DNA of 40,657 nucleotides from Pelagibacterales bacterium SAG-MED37 (GTDB lineage Bacteria; Pseudomonadota; Alphaproteobacteria; Pelagibacterales; Pelagibacteraceae). Position numbers and translations under genes: made by a program. The notes beneath the pieces are model-generated. The model made no database searches. It worked only from the letters and a program-made list of their open reading frames with translations, and had not been told where the DNA came from. How positions within the stretch are numbered: position 1 is the first letter of the stretch; every line of letters begins with the position of its first letter. This document shows, in pieces, positions 1 to 7,903 of the stretch. The stretch spans positions 1-40,657 of the forward strand of contig JACWEG010000007.1 in assembly GCA_014653605.1 (NCBI GenBank), given 5' to 3'.

Positions 1-44
1 CTAAAAAAATAAAATAATTTACTTCCAGCCCGCGTACTGGAAGT
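1..44 (-). terminator. Intrinsic terminator of the GYD-domain gene
   Basis: A perfect 8-bp inverted repeat, ACTTCCAG (21-28) and CTGGAAGT (37-44), encloses an 8-nt GC-rich loop. On the minus strand it is followed by an A/T tract ending in a run of seven T (about positions 3-9). It starts about 10 bp past the stop codon of the minus-strand gene that ends at 54, so it most likely ends that transcript. Confidence 0.75.
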
Positions 45-53
45 ATAAATTAA

Positions 54-380
54 TTATTGTCCTGGTGCTTTGTATTGACCAGAAGCAACTTCACTTGCTT
101 TAGTTGTTGCTTTAGTAAAATCTATTGCCTCTAGCATAGTTAAGTTTTTAACTGCACCTGATGCTTCTACTACAAGTTTAACAGCTGCAAAGTCTTCGAA
201 ACTGTTTAACTCATTCACAACTACAAAGTCATAAGATCCTCTAACAATATCCATACTATGCATTGTACCACCCATAGCTTTTGTCAATTGTTCCACAACT
301 GCTTTTCTATCAGTTTTTGGGTCTTTTAAAAAACCCTGAAATGCTTTTTCAGTGTAGTTTCCCATTATGTATGCTTTCAT
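54..380 (-). CDS. GYD domain protein
   Basis: This 108-aa protein starts MKAYIMGNYTEKAFQGF. It matches the GYD family, small alpha/beta ferredoxin-fold (dimeric alpha-beta barrel-like) proteins of unknown function. The family hallmark is visible as RGSYDFVVVNELNSFEDFAAV (about residues 47-67, the Gly-Ser-Tyr-Asp core), after a basic helix containing DRKAVVEQLTKAMGG. A good Shine-Dalgarno (AAAGGAG) lies just upstream of the ATG on the minus strand. It is divergent from the aldehyde dehydrogenase across about 100 bp. The family assignment is likely; no biochemical role can be given. It could serve the neighbouring catabolic locus, but nothing in the sequence proves this. Confidence 0.85.
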   Translation of the reverse strand: MKAYIMGNYTEKAFQGFLKDPKTDRKAVVEQLTKAMGGTMHSMDIVRGSYDFVVVNELNSFEDFAAVKLVVEASGAVKNLTMLEAIDFTKATTKASEVASGQYKAPGQ

Positions 381-433
381 ACAACTCCTTTTGTTTTATT
401 TTTAAAATACCATTGTAACAATTTTTTTTAATG

Positions 434-446
434 TGTAAAAATTACA
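434..446. promoter_or_regulatory. Possible operator palindrome between divergent genes
   Basis: TGTAA and TTACA form a 5-bp inverted repeat around a 3-nt AAA centre, in the roughly 100-bp gap between the divergent GYD and aldehyde dehydrogenase genes. Size and position fit a dimeric-regulator site, but such short AT-rich palindromes arise often by chance in this composition. No regulator is encoded next to it. Confidence 0.25.
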
Positions 447-483
447 TAGTGGACACAACCAGAGGTAATGTTAAGTTAGAATT

Positions 484-1926
484 ATGTACGAAAAATTTGG
501 TCAATTCATTGATGGAAAATGGCAACAATCATCTGACAATGGAACCTATGAGGTAATAAATCCTGCTACTGAAGAAGTGATTGGTAAGGCTTCTAAGGCT
601 ACTCCCCAAGATGTTGATAGAGCGTTAAATTCTGCAAAAAAAGGATTAGAGGTTTGGAGGAAAACTGCTCCTTGGCAAAGATCTTATATAATCAGACGAA
701 TTGCTGACAAGATGAGAGAAAAACAAGATGTACTTGCTAAGTGGATGACTTTAGAAGTTGGCAAACCATTAGCAGAAGCAAAAGGAGAGATTAATGGTGC
801 TGCAGATATTTTTGAATGGAATGCAGAAGAAACAAAAAGAATTTTTGGTCAAACTGTTGAAAGTAGATTTGAAGACACAAGAGTTCATGTTTACTATCAA
901 CCAGTAGGAGTGGTAGCAGCGTTATCTCCTTGGAATTTTCCTGCAGTATTATCTGCTAGAAAAATAGCAACTGCTTTAGCGGCAGGTTGTTCTGTAATCA
1001 TAAAACCAGATGTTATTACTCCAGGGGTTGTTATGGAAATGGTAGATATTTGTAATGAATGTGGAGTTCCCCCAGGTGTTGTAAATTTATTGTCAGGAGA
1101 TCCTCCGAGTATTGCTCAACAATTAATTGCTTCAGATATAATTAAAAAAATATCTATAACTGGTTCCTCAAGAGTAGGAAAATTAATATTAAAACAAGCT
1201 GCTGATAAAGTTCAGAGAGTAACCATGGAGTTAAGTGGCCACTCACCTTTTATAGTATTTAAGGATGCAGATATAAAAAAAGCTACAGATATGGCAATTG
1301 CAGCAAAATTTAGAAATAATGGTCAAGTATGTATATCTCCAAATAGATTTTATATCCAAGAAGAAAAAAAAGATGAATTTGTTAATTTATTTGTAGAAAA
1401 AACAAAAAAATTAAAAATTGGCAATGGTATGGATCCAGATACCCAACTAGGACCCTTAACAACTCAAAAGAGATTGAATGAGATTGAAGCTCTAGTCGAA
1501 AAAACCAAAAAAGAAGGAGCTAAGGTTTTACTTGGTGGGAAAAGACCAGCAGGCTTTAACAAAGGATTTTTTTATGAACCAACAGTATTTGATGATGTTA
1601 AAGATAATTTTACCATAATGAAAGAAGAACCTTTTGGACCATTAGTTCCAATGCTCTCTTTTAAATCTTTTGATGAAGTTATTGAAAGAGCTAATAATCA
1701 TGAACTTGGATTAAGTAGTTATGTTTGTACAAACTCTATGGAAACAGCTCATTTAGCTTCAGAACAATTGGAAACTGGAACAGTAGGAGTAAATACTGGT
1801 TTCATAGCTATTGCTGAAGCTCCTTTTGGTGGAATTAAACAAAGTGGATACGGTAGAGAAGGTGGTTCTATGGCTATAAAGGATTATTTGAATGTGAAAT
1901 ATACTCACATGGGTATTAAAGGTTAA
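484..1926 (+). CDS. NAD(P)-dependent aldehyde dehydrogenase (succinate-semialdehyde dehydrogenase-like)
   Basis: This 480-aa protein has the usual length for the ALDH superfamily and oxidises an aldehyde to a carboxylate with NAD(P)+. Visible hallmarks are PWNFP with catalytic Asn151, Lys174 (IIKPD), the cofactor loop SITGSSRVGK (224-233), general base Glu249 (MELSGHSP) and nucleophile Cys283 (NNGQVCISPNRF). The sequence around Cys283 and the C-terminal GYGREGG resemble the SSADH/GabD and lactaldehyde dehydrogenase branches. Its neighbours are sugar-acid enzymes, so a sugar-derived semialdehyde or lactaldehyde is a reasonable substrate guess; the exact substrate cannot be read from the sequence. 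It converges on the enolase-superfamily gene with a 4-bp gap. Family is certain, substrate open. Confidence 0.93.
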   Translation: MYEKFGQFIDGKWQQSSDNGTYEVINPATEEVIGKASKATPQDVDRALNSAKKGLEVWRKTAPWQRSYIIRRIADKMREKQDVLAKWMTLEVGKPLAEAKGEINGAADIFEWNAEETKRIFGQTVESRFEDTRVHVYYQPVGVVAALSPWNFPAVLSARKIATALAAGCSVIIKPDVITPGVVMEMVDICNECGVPPGVVNLLSGDPPSIAQQLIASDIIKKISITGSSRVGKLILKQAADKVQRVTMELSGHSPFIVFKDADIKKATDMAIAAKFRNNGQVCISPNRFYIQEEKKDEFVNLFVEKTKKLKIGNGMDPDTQLGPLTTQKRLNEIEALVEKTKKEGAKVLLGGKRPAGFNKGFFYEPTVFDDVKDNFTIMKEEPFGPLVPMLSFKSFDEVIERANNHELGLSSYVCTNSMETAHLASEQLETGTVGVNTGFIAIAEAPFGGIKQSGYGREGGSMAIKDYLNVKYTHMGIKG

Positions 1927-1930
1927 TTAA

Positions 1931-3106
1931 CTACTCCACAATTTTAAAATCAGATTTATATTTTTCATTTATAGAAATCCCTAGTCCTGGAGTATTATCA
2001 TCTAAATTAATAAAACCATTTTTGGGTTCAGGTTCCCCTTTAAATAAATAATAAAATAACTCATTTCCTATCTCAACTTGGTGAACAGGAAAAAATTCTG
2101 AAAAAGGACAGTTATTATGCGCCATTGTTAAATGATAGTTATGCATCTGACCTGCATGAGGAATTACAGGTACACCATACTTTTCTGCTAAAGTATTTAT
2201 TTTATGTCCAGGTGTTATACCTCCAACTCTATTTGCATCATATTGAATAAAACTGACTGCTTTAAGTTCTAATAAATGTTTAAAGCCCAAATAACTGAAC
2301 TCATGCTCACCTCCTGCAATAGGAACATCTCCCATAGCATTTAATTCTGCATATCCAGGAATATCATCAGGTATTACTGGCTCTTCTAACCATTTTGGTT
2401 TGAATTTTATTAGCTCAGGTATTATTTTTTTTGAATATTCTAGATCCCATCCCATATAAGCTTCAAGCATAAGATCAGTTTCATATCCAACCACTTCTCT
2501 AACAGCATTTACTAATTCAATATTTTTTTTTATTCCTTCCGCACCGTCTTTAGGTCCCCAACCAAAGCGCATTTTAAACATTTTAAAACCTTCATTTAAA
2601 TATTTTTCAGCTTCTATTTGTAAATCTTTTATTGGTTGGCTATATAATTTTGAGGCATACACTGGAATCTTATCTTTGGTTCTGCCTCCGAGCAATTCAA
2701 ATACTGGTTTTTTTTTTAATTTACCCATTAAGTCCCAAATTCCAAGATCGATTGCTGAAATTCCAATCATTCCGATTCCTTTTCTTCCCCAGGCCATAGT
2801 GCTTCTATACATTTTGTCCCATAAATAATCATAATCAAAAGGGTCTTCACCAATTACTAAATCTTTTAAATAACAATCAATTGCTTTTTTTGTTACTTCT
2901 GGTGCGAGCGCGGCATTACCTAAGCCTACTGTTCCGTCATCAGCTATAACTTCGCATACCATCCATTGATGAAATCTAAATGATTTCATCTTATCTCCAG
3001 ACTCTCTTAGAGCATCAGTTGGGTTTGTACAAAAATTTTGAGCTGGTGGAACTATTTCACCTGTCCATTTATAAATGGAAGTTTTAATGTCTTTAATTTT
3101 TGTCAT
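1931..3106 (-). CDS. Enolase-superfamily sugar-acid dehydratase, L-rhamnonate dehydratase-like
   Basis: This 391-aa protein belongs to the mandelate racemase/muconate lactonizing group. It has an N-terminal capping domain (about 1-135) and a TIM barrel. It follows the L-rhamnonate dehydratase (RhmD) pattern: [18 protein letters not shown] near 178-195, metal-site residues at E241/E242 (WLEEP) and E267 (GGEHE), Asp290-His317 as the likely catalytic dyad ([20 protein letters not shown]) and Glu337 (PFSEFF). The first metal ligand is Glu215 (LMLEAYMGW) where E. coli RhmD has Asp. Known family members dehydrate acid sugars to 2-keto-3-deoxy acids. The gene overlaps the upstream PdxA-like gene by 4 bp (ATGA), so the two are probably one operon. 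L-rhamnonate, L-fuconate or a similar acid is inferred. Confidence 0.85.
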   Translation of the reverse strand: MTKIKDIKTSIYKWTGEIVPPAQNFCTNPTDALRESGDKMKSFRFHQWMVCEVIADDGTVGLGNAALAPEVTKKAIDCYLKDLVIGEDPFDYDYLWDKMYRSTMAWGRKGIGMIGISAIDLGIWDLMGKLKKKPVFELLGGRTKDKIPVYASKLYSQPIKDLQIEAEKYLNEGFKMFKMRFGWGPKDGAEGIKKNIELVNAVREVVGYETDLMLEAYMGWDLEYSKKIIPELIKFKPKWLEEPVIPDDIPGYAELNAMGDVPIAGGEHEFSYLGFKHLLELKAVSFIQYDANRVGGITPGHKINTLAEKYGVPVIPHAGQMHNYHLTMAHNNCPFSEFFPVHQVEIGNELFYYLFKGEPEPKNGFINLDDNTPGLGISINEKYKSDFKIVE

Positions 3107-4101
3107 TGTTTAGATTTATTTTCTGCCATCGTTAGTGCTATCTTAAATGATTGCAAGGTAGGTTCTAAGTTTGCTTTATTTTTTCCTGCAATGTCAAAAG
3201 CAGTACCATGAGCTGGTGTAGTAATAGGTAGTGGCAAACCACCTTGAACGGTAACACCTCTATCAAAACCAAACGCTTTGAGTCCAGATTGTAGTGCATC
3301 GTGATACATGCCAACTATACAATCATGATTTTTATTTTTATAAGCTGTAATAAAAGAAGTATCACATGGCAAAGGACCATCTGCATTAATACCTTGTTTT
3401 TTTGCTTCTTCTATTGCTGGAATTATTTCATTTTTTTCTTCAATACCAAACTCTGCATGAGGATTTAAAGCTTGTACAGCTACACGAGGATTTTTAATTC
3501 CATTAAGTTTCATTGCATTATTTATAAGTTTTATTGGTTTAATAATGTTTTCTTTCTTAACATGATCAGGTACCTCTCTAATAGGTATGTGCGAAGTTAC
3601 TCTAGCAGTCCAAAAGTTGTCTACAACATTAAATTCACAGAAAAAATTTTTTACATCTAATTTTTCAGCCATTAAATGAAGTTCATCAGAATGAGTATTT
3701 CCGCCCAACTTCATACTTGTCTTATTAAATGGGCCAAAGTTAATAGCATCTATTTTATTTTGTTTCGCAAGATCTAATGCTAAGTTAAGAGCCTCTAGAA
3801 CACTTTCTCCTGACTCTTTTGAGCATTCAGATAAATTATATTTATGATTTTTACCTTTTGAGATATCTAAAAAAAATTTATTTCCTTCATCAAAATTTAT
3901 CTGTTCAAATTTTTCAACAAATTTTAAATCTTGTGATTTTCCAGAAATCTTATTTCCTTCTTCTAAAATTTTTTTTTCACCAATTAAAACTATGTTTGCT
4001 TTGTTAGTAATTTCTTCACTTAGTAACTTTGAGACCAATTCGGGTCCAATACCTGATGGATCACCTAATAATATAGCAATTTTAATTTTATTTTTACTCA
4101 T
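3103..4101 (-). CDS. PdxA/PdxA2-family 4-phosphate dehydrogenase
   Basis: This 332-aa protein is of the PdxA family (4-hydroxythreonine-4-phosphate dehydrogenase, and PdxA2 relatives acting on D-threonate/D-erythronate 4-phosphate). It shows GDPSGIGPE (13-21), NTHSDELH with His137, and three likely metal-binding histidines: His171 (TSHIPIREV), His215 (ALNPHAEFG) and His267 (MYHDAL). The last motif reads [10 protein letters not shown] instead of the common YHDQGxxPxK, and [10 protein letters not shown] follows. It is first in a minus-strand pair with the RhmD-like dehydratase (ATGA overlap) and divergent from the TTT transporter. That placement favours a catabolic PdxA2-type role over vitamin B6 synthesis. 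No kinase of the threonate/erythronate type is present in the window. Confidence 0.85.
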   Translation of the reverse strand: MSKNKIKIAILLGDPSGIGPELVSKLLSEEITNKANIVLIGEKKILEEGNKISGKSQDLKFVEKFEQINFDEGNKFFLDISKGKNHKYNLSECSKESGESVLEALNLALDLAKQNKIDAINFGPFNKTSMKLGGNTHSDELHLMAEKLDVKNFFCEFNVVDNFWTARVTSHIPIREVPDHVKKENIIKPIKLINNAMKLNGIKNPRVAVQALNPHAEFGIEEKNEIIPAIEEAKKQGINADGPLPCDTSFITAYKNKNHDCIVGMYHDALQSGLKAFGFDRGVTVQGGLPLPITTPAHGTAFDIAGKNKANLEPTLQSFKIALTMAENKSKQ

Positions 4102-4169
4102 TTTGTTCTTAAACTTTGTAACAGATTATGCTTAAATATTTAATTATAAATTAACCAAAGAGGGAAATA

Positions 4170-5141
4170 ATGAAAAAAAGTTTTAAACTTTTCTTAGCCG
4201 CTGCATTCTTTGTGACTGAATTTTTTGTTATAGCAATACCTTTAATGACTGTATCTGCAAGAGCAGATGGTGCTATACAAGCAATTACTCACGCTGGATT
4301 TGGTGGTGGTACTGACGTTACTACTAGAATGATGCTTTTAAGAGCAAGAAGAGTTCTTAAACAAGACATGCAATTAGTTAACAAAAAAGGTGGTGGTGGA
4401 GCTGTTTCTATGGATTATATGATGAGCTTACCAGCTGATGGTCAACACACTCTAACATGGACTACTGGTCATGCTGTTTCTATGGCCTTAGGAAAAACTA
4501 AGGTTAAAATTAGCGACATGCAACCTCTAGCTAGAGGTACTGATGACCCACAATTATTTGTTGTTAACTGTAAATCTGACATCAAAGATGCTAAAAAATT
4601 TATTAGCGTTCAAAAATCAAAATCACTTAAATACGGAACAACTCACGTTGGTGGTATTGATGATGTTAGTGCAATTGCTTTCACAAAAAAAGGTGGATTA
4701 AAAGATCCAACTATTGTTGCCTACAAAGGTGTAGCACCAATTAAAACAAACTTAGTCAAAGGAGATATTGATGTAGGTGTTTTAAATTTAGGTGAAGCAT
4801 TGACAGAAATTAATGACGGAACTTTATGTGTTTCTGTTGTATTAGCAAATAATAGAATGGCTAAAATTGGAGATTCTCCAACAGCAAAAGAATTAGGTAT
4901 ACCTGTTTCTTTATCTACTGTTAGAGGATTTGTAACTAAAAAAGGAGCTCCAGCTGCAAGAGTAAAAGAATTAGAAGCTGGAATGATGAAAGCTATGAGT
5001 CACAACTATTACAAAAATTTCTTAACTGAAATTGGACTTGATGACTCAAGTGTAGTTGGTGCTGATGAATGGGGTAAGCAAATGGAAGAAATGCTTACTG
5101 AAATGACTGCACAGCTTAAAGCTTTAGGTTACATAAAGTAA
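4170..5141 (+). CDS. TTT transporter periplasmic solute-binding protein (TctC family)
   Basis: This 323-aa extracytoplasmic binding protein belongs to the TctC/Bug family. An N-terminal signal peptide with hydrophobic stretch (about residues 5-28) ends near SARADG. The family landmarks GFGGGTDVTTR (about 43-53, the loop that grips a carboxylate) and NKKGGGGAVSMDYM are visible. It is followed by tctB and tctA, forming a complete tripartite tricarboxylate transporter. A strong RBS (AGAGGGAAATA) precedes the ATG. Codon choice and content look like those of a highly expressed gene. The substrate is probably a carboxylate; the flanking dehydratase, SDR and FAH genes suggest an aldonic or deoxy-sugar acid (inference). 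Confidence 0.92.
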   Translation: MKKSFKLFLAAAFFVTEFFVIAIPLMTVSARADGAIQAITHAGFGGGTDVTTRMMLLRARRVLKQDMQLVNKKGGGGAVSMDYMMSLPADGQHTLTWTTGHAVSMALGKTKVKISDMQPLARGTDDPQLFVVNCKSDIKDAKKFISVQKSKSLKYGTTHVGGIDDVSAIAFTKKGGLKDPTIVAYKGVAPIKTNLVKGDIDVGVLNLGEALTEINDGTLCVSVVLANNRMAKIGDSPTAKELGIPVSLSTVRGFVTKKGAPAARVKELEAGMMKAMSHNYYKNFLTEIGLDDSSVVGADEWGKQMEEMLTEMTAQLKALGYIK

Positions 5142-5165
5142 TTAAAAAAAATAAGTACATTTAAA

Positions 5166-5675
5166 ATGAGTAATGTACAAAAGCAAAAAAGGGCAAACAA
5201 AAGTTTGCCCTTTTTTTTTAAAGACGAATTTAAAGTTTCTTTTACAATAATCCTCGTTTCTACTATTTTACTAATTAGCACATTTACTTTTGATATTGTA
5301 CCACCAATTCTAAATAGAGGTATACAGCCAGCTACCTTTCCAAAAGGATTATTGCTTTTAATAATTGGTTTAACTTTAATAGTTTTTTATTTGTCTATTA
5401 AAAAGCCTTGGAAAATTGAAAAAAAACTACCTAAAACTTTTTTCTTAACTTTACTAAGTTTTATATTATTTGTTATTGTTTCAAAAACACTAGACTTTTT
5501 TTTAGCTATATCATTATTATCAATTTTTGTTTCTTATTGTTGGGGTGAAAGAAGAATATTTTATTTGATATTAGTGAGTATAATTTTTCCAATAATTGTT
5601 TTCATTTTTTTTGAAACAATTTTGGGTTTAAGATTTCCCCCAGGTATAATTACTAATATTTATTATCAAGTTTAA
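5166..5675 (+). CDS. TTT transporter small membrane subunit (TctB family)
   Basis: This 169-aa protein has about four membrane segments (roughly 26-43, 60-78, 90-118, 128-155), as expected for TctB, the small integral subunit pairing with TctA. It starts 24 bp after tctC and ends one base before the tctA ATG. The first 20 codons contain a perfect intrinsic-terminator sequence (see 5185-5219). No later ATG exists before the first membrane segment, so the start at 5166 is the only reasonable one, and the hairpin lies inside the coding region. TctB proteins are poorly conserved in sequence; the call rests on size, topology and position. Confidence 0.88.
   Translation: MSNVQKQKRANKSLPFFFKDEFKVSFTIILVSTILLISTFTFDIVPPILNRGIQPATFPKGLLLLIIGLTLIVFYLSIKKPWKIEKKLPKTFFLTLLSFILFVIVSKTLDFFLAISLLSIFVSYCWGERRIFYLILVSIIFPIIVFIFFETILGLRFPPGIITNIYYQV
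5185..5219 (+). terminator. Intrinsic terminator/attenuator inside the start of tctB
   Basis: The sequence is A-run, GGGCAAAC (5191-5198), AAAA loop, GTTTGCCC (5203-5210), then nine T (5211-5219). The flanking A and T runs can extend the 8-bp GC-containing stem. This is the canonical form of a Rho-independent terminator. It starts 19 bp after the tctB start codon and is translated as part of TctB (GCAAACAAAAG codes A-N-K-S). It probably trims transcription between the abundantly needed binding protein and the two membrane subunits. Confidence 0.75.
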
Positions 5676-5676
5676 A

Positions 5677-7143
5677 ATGGAAAACCTTTCTTTAATGTTT
5701 GCACCATTAATGAGTTCAAAATTAATGATTGTTTTAGTTTTTGGAACATTATTTGGTTTGATACTTGGAGTATTACCTGGTCTTGGGCCAACTACAGGTG
5801 GTGCATTAATTTTACCTTTTACTATGACCTTGGACCCTTTATCAGCGATTGTTTTACTAACAGCAATTTATTGTTCAGCTACTTATGGTGGAGCGATTAC
5901 AGCAGTCCTGATCAATACTCCAGGAACACCAGCGGCGGCTGCAACTTGTCTTGATGGTTATCCACTTGCTCAAAAAGGAGAAGCTGGAAGAGCTTTAGGC
6001 ATGGCAACAGTATCTAGTACCATTGGAGGTATCTTTAGTGTGGTCGTTTTAGTTTTTTTTGCACCTTTACTTGCACAGCTTGCTTATGAGTTTGGACAGC
6101 CTGAATATTTTGCTTTAGCAATTTTTGGTTTAACTATGCTCGCATCTATCGGTGAAGGAAGCCCAATTAAGAACTTAATAGCTGGAGCATTTGGAATATT
6201 AATATCTACAATTGGTAAAGATTTTATGACTTCAATTGAAAGATTTACCTATGGAATTAATGAATTATCAGAAGGAATAGGTTTTATCCCTGTAGTTGTG
6301 GGATTGTTTGCAATAAGTGAAATGTTAACTCAGTCAACTTTATTGGATCAAGTTTTTAAAAGAGTAGCATTAAAAGCAGTAAAACTACCATCACTATTGG
6401 ATTACAAAAAAACTTGGAAAACCATATTAAGATCTTCAGGAATTGGATCTTTTATTGGAGTATTACCAGCAGAAGGAGGAACAGTTGCATCTCTTATAGG
6501 ATATTCTGAAGCAAAAAGATGGTCTAAAAATCCTGAGGAATTTGGAAAAGGTTCAGTAGAAGGGATAGCAGGCGCTGAAGCAGCAAATAACGCAGCTACG
6601 GGTGGTGCTATGGTTCCTACTTTAGCATTAGGTATCCCTGGAAGTGCTACGACAGCTGTAATTTTGACTGGATTAATAATACACGGGGTTAGACCTGGTC
6701 CTGATCTATTCAGAGAGCAACCAGAATTTTTATATGGTATCTTTGGGTCAATGTTGATTGCAAATATTTTATTTTTTATATTTGGTTTTTTTGGAGCCAA
6801 AATATTTGCTCGAATTACTTTAGTACCAAATAAATTACTTTGGCCTATGATTTTTGCAGTTTCTGTGTGTGGAACTTATTCACTAAGTCAATCAATGTTA
6901 GATGTATGGATAATGTTATTCTTTGGAGTAATTGGTTTTTTTATGAGACGTTATGGTTTTTCAGTAGTTCCTGTAATAATAGGTTTAATTTTAGGAGAAT
7001 TAGTTGAAGGTACCTTAAGACAATCTTTGGTAATATTTGAGGGTAATTGGTTATTGTTCTTGACTAGACCGATAGTTGTTACGTTTTTTATTTTATCTTT
7101 TATTGCATTAATTTTTCCATTATTAAGAAAGAAAAAAGTATGA
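5677..7143 (+). CDS. TTT transporter large membrane subunit (TctA family)
   Basis: This 488-aa protein has about 11-12 membrane segments and is the large permease of the tripartite tricarboxylate transporter. Recognisable TctA signatures are GTLFGLILGVLPGLGPTTGG (about 23-42), TYGGAITAVLINTPGTPAAAAT (about 68-89) and the second half-repeat GVLPAEGGTVASLIGY followed by GAEAANNAATGGAMVPTLALGIPGSATTAV. Length is normal for the family (about 500 aa). It follows tctB with a 1-bp gap and overlaps the SDR gene by 4 bp (ATGA). Transporter and sugar-acid enzymes are therefore very probably co-transcribed. Energy comes from ion gradients in characterised relatives. Confidence 0.95.
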   Translation: MENLSLMFAPLMSSKLMIVLVFGTLFGLILGVLPGLGPTTGGALILPFTMTLDPLSAIVLLTAIYCSATYGGAITAVLINTPGTPAAAATCLDGYPLAQKGEAGRALGMATVSSTIGGIFSVVVLVFFAPLLAQLAYEFGQPEYFALAIFGLTMLASIGEGSPIKNLIAGAFGILISTIGKDFMTSIERFTYGINELSEGIGFIPVVVGLFAISEMLTQSTLLDQVFKRVALKAVKLPSLLDYKKTWKTILRSSGIGSFIGVLPAEGGTVASLIGYSEAKRWSKNPEEFGKGSVEGIAGAEAANNAATGGAMVPTLALGIPGSATTAVILTGLIIHGVRPGPDLFREQPEFLYGIFGSMLIANILFFIFGFFGAKIFARITLVPNKLLWPMIFAVSVCGTYSLSQSMLDVWIMLFFGVIGFFMRRYGFSVVPVIIGLILGELVEGTLRQSLVIFEGNWLLFLTRPIVVTFFILSFIALIFPLLRKKKV

Positions 7144-7889
7144 ATAAATATAATTTAACAAATAAAGTTGCGATAGTAACTGGTGGTGCTCAAGGCTTTG
7201 GTTTAGCTATCACAAAAAGAATTATTCAATCAGGTGGAAAAGTTGTAATTTGGGATATAGATAAAGATGAGGCTGAAAAAGCTAAAAAAGAAATTAATTC
7301 TGAAAATTTTAGTTATCAAATAGTCGATGTAACAGATTTTAAAATTGTAAAAAAATCAGTTGATGAACTCGAGGAAAAATTGGGTCAAATAGATATATTT
7401 GTGAATAACGCAGGGATGACAGGGATGAATGCTAAAGTGTGGGATTATCCTTTAGATGAATGGCAGAAAGTGATAGAATTGAATTTGAATTCAACATTTT
7501 ATTGTTGCAAAGCTATTGTTCCACACATGATTAAAAACAATTACGGAAGAATTGTTAATATAGCTTCTATTGCTGGAAAAGAAGGCAACCCAAACGCTAG
7601 TGCTTATAGTACATCTAAAGCTGGTGTAATAGGATTAACAAAATCTTTAGGTAAAGAGCTTGCTGATAAAAATATCGCTGTTAATTGCGTAACACCTGCA
7701 GCAGCAAAAACGAGAATTTTTGACCAGATGACAGATGAACATATTAATTATATGCTATCCAAGATACCAAGAAATAGATTTGCAAAAATAGAAGAGCTGG
7801 CCTCTTTAGTTTGTTGGTTGGTAAGTGATGAAAACTCTTTTAGCACTGCAGGAGTTTTTGACTTAAGTGGTGGAAGAGCAACTTATTAA
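7140..7889 (+). CDS. SDR dehydrogenase, likely 2-keto-3-deoxy-sugar-acid 4-dehydrogenase
   Basis: This 249-aa classical short-chain dehydrogenase has cofactor motif TGGAQGFG (14-21), Asp39 at the end of strand beta2 (suggesting NAD+ preference), NNAG (89-92), and catalytic Ser143, Tyr156 and Lys160. The C-terminal part (VTPAAAKTRIFDQM and the final DLSGGRATY) resembles the dehydrogenases of the non-phosphorylated L-rhamnose/L-fucose routes, which oxidise 2-keto-3-deoxy-L-rhamnonate or -fuconate at C4. That fits the RhmD-like dehydratase at 1931 and the FAH-family hydrolase directly downstream. It overlaps tctA by 4 bp. The family is certain; the substrate is inferred from the ending and the context. 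Confidence 0.9.
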   Translation: MNKYNLTNKVAIVTGGAQGFGLAITKRIIQSGGKVVIWDIDKDEAEKAKKEINSENFSYQIVDVTDFKIVKKSVDELEEKLGQIDIFVNNAGMTGMNAKVWDYPLDEWQKVIELNLNSTFYCCKAIVPHMIKNNYGRIVNIASIAGKEGNPNASAYSTSKAGVIGLTKSLGKELADKNIAVNCVTPAAAKTRIFDQMTDEHINYMLSKIPRNRFAKIEELASLVCWLVSDENSFSTAGVFDLSGGRATY

Positions 7890-7903
7890 AAAAAGGAGAA
7901 AAA

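Noticed and set aside
6402-6800. Long minus-strand open frame opposite tctA (132 aa)
   Set aside because: It lies wholly inside tctA, is Pro/Ala-rich from reverse reading of Gly/Ala codons, has no family features, and tctA is unmistakable.
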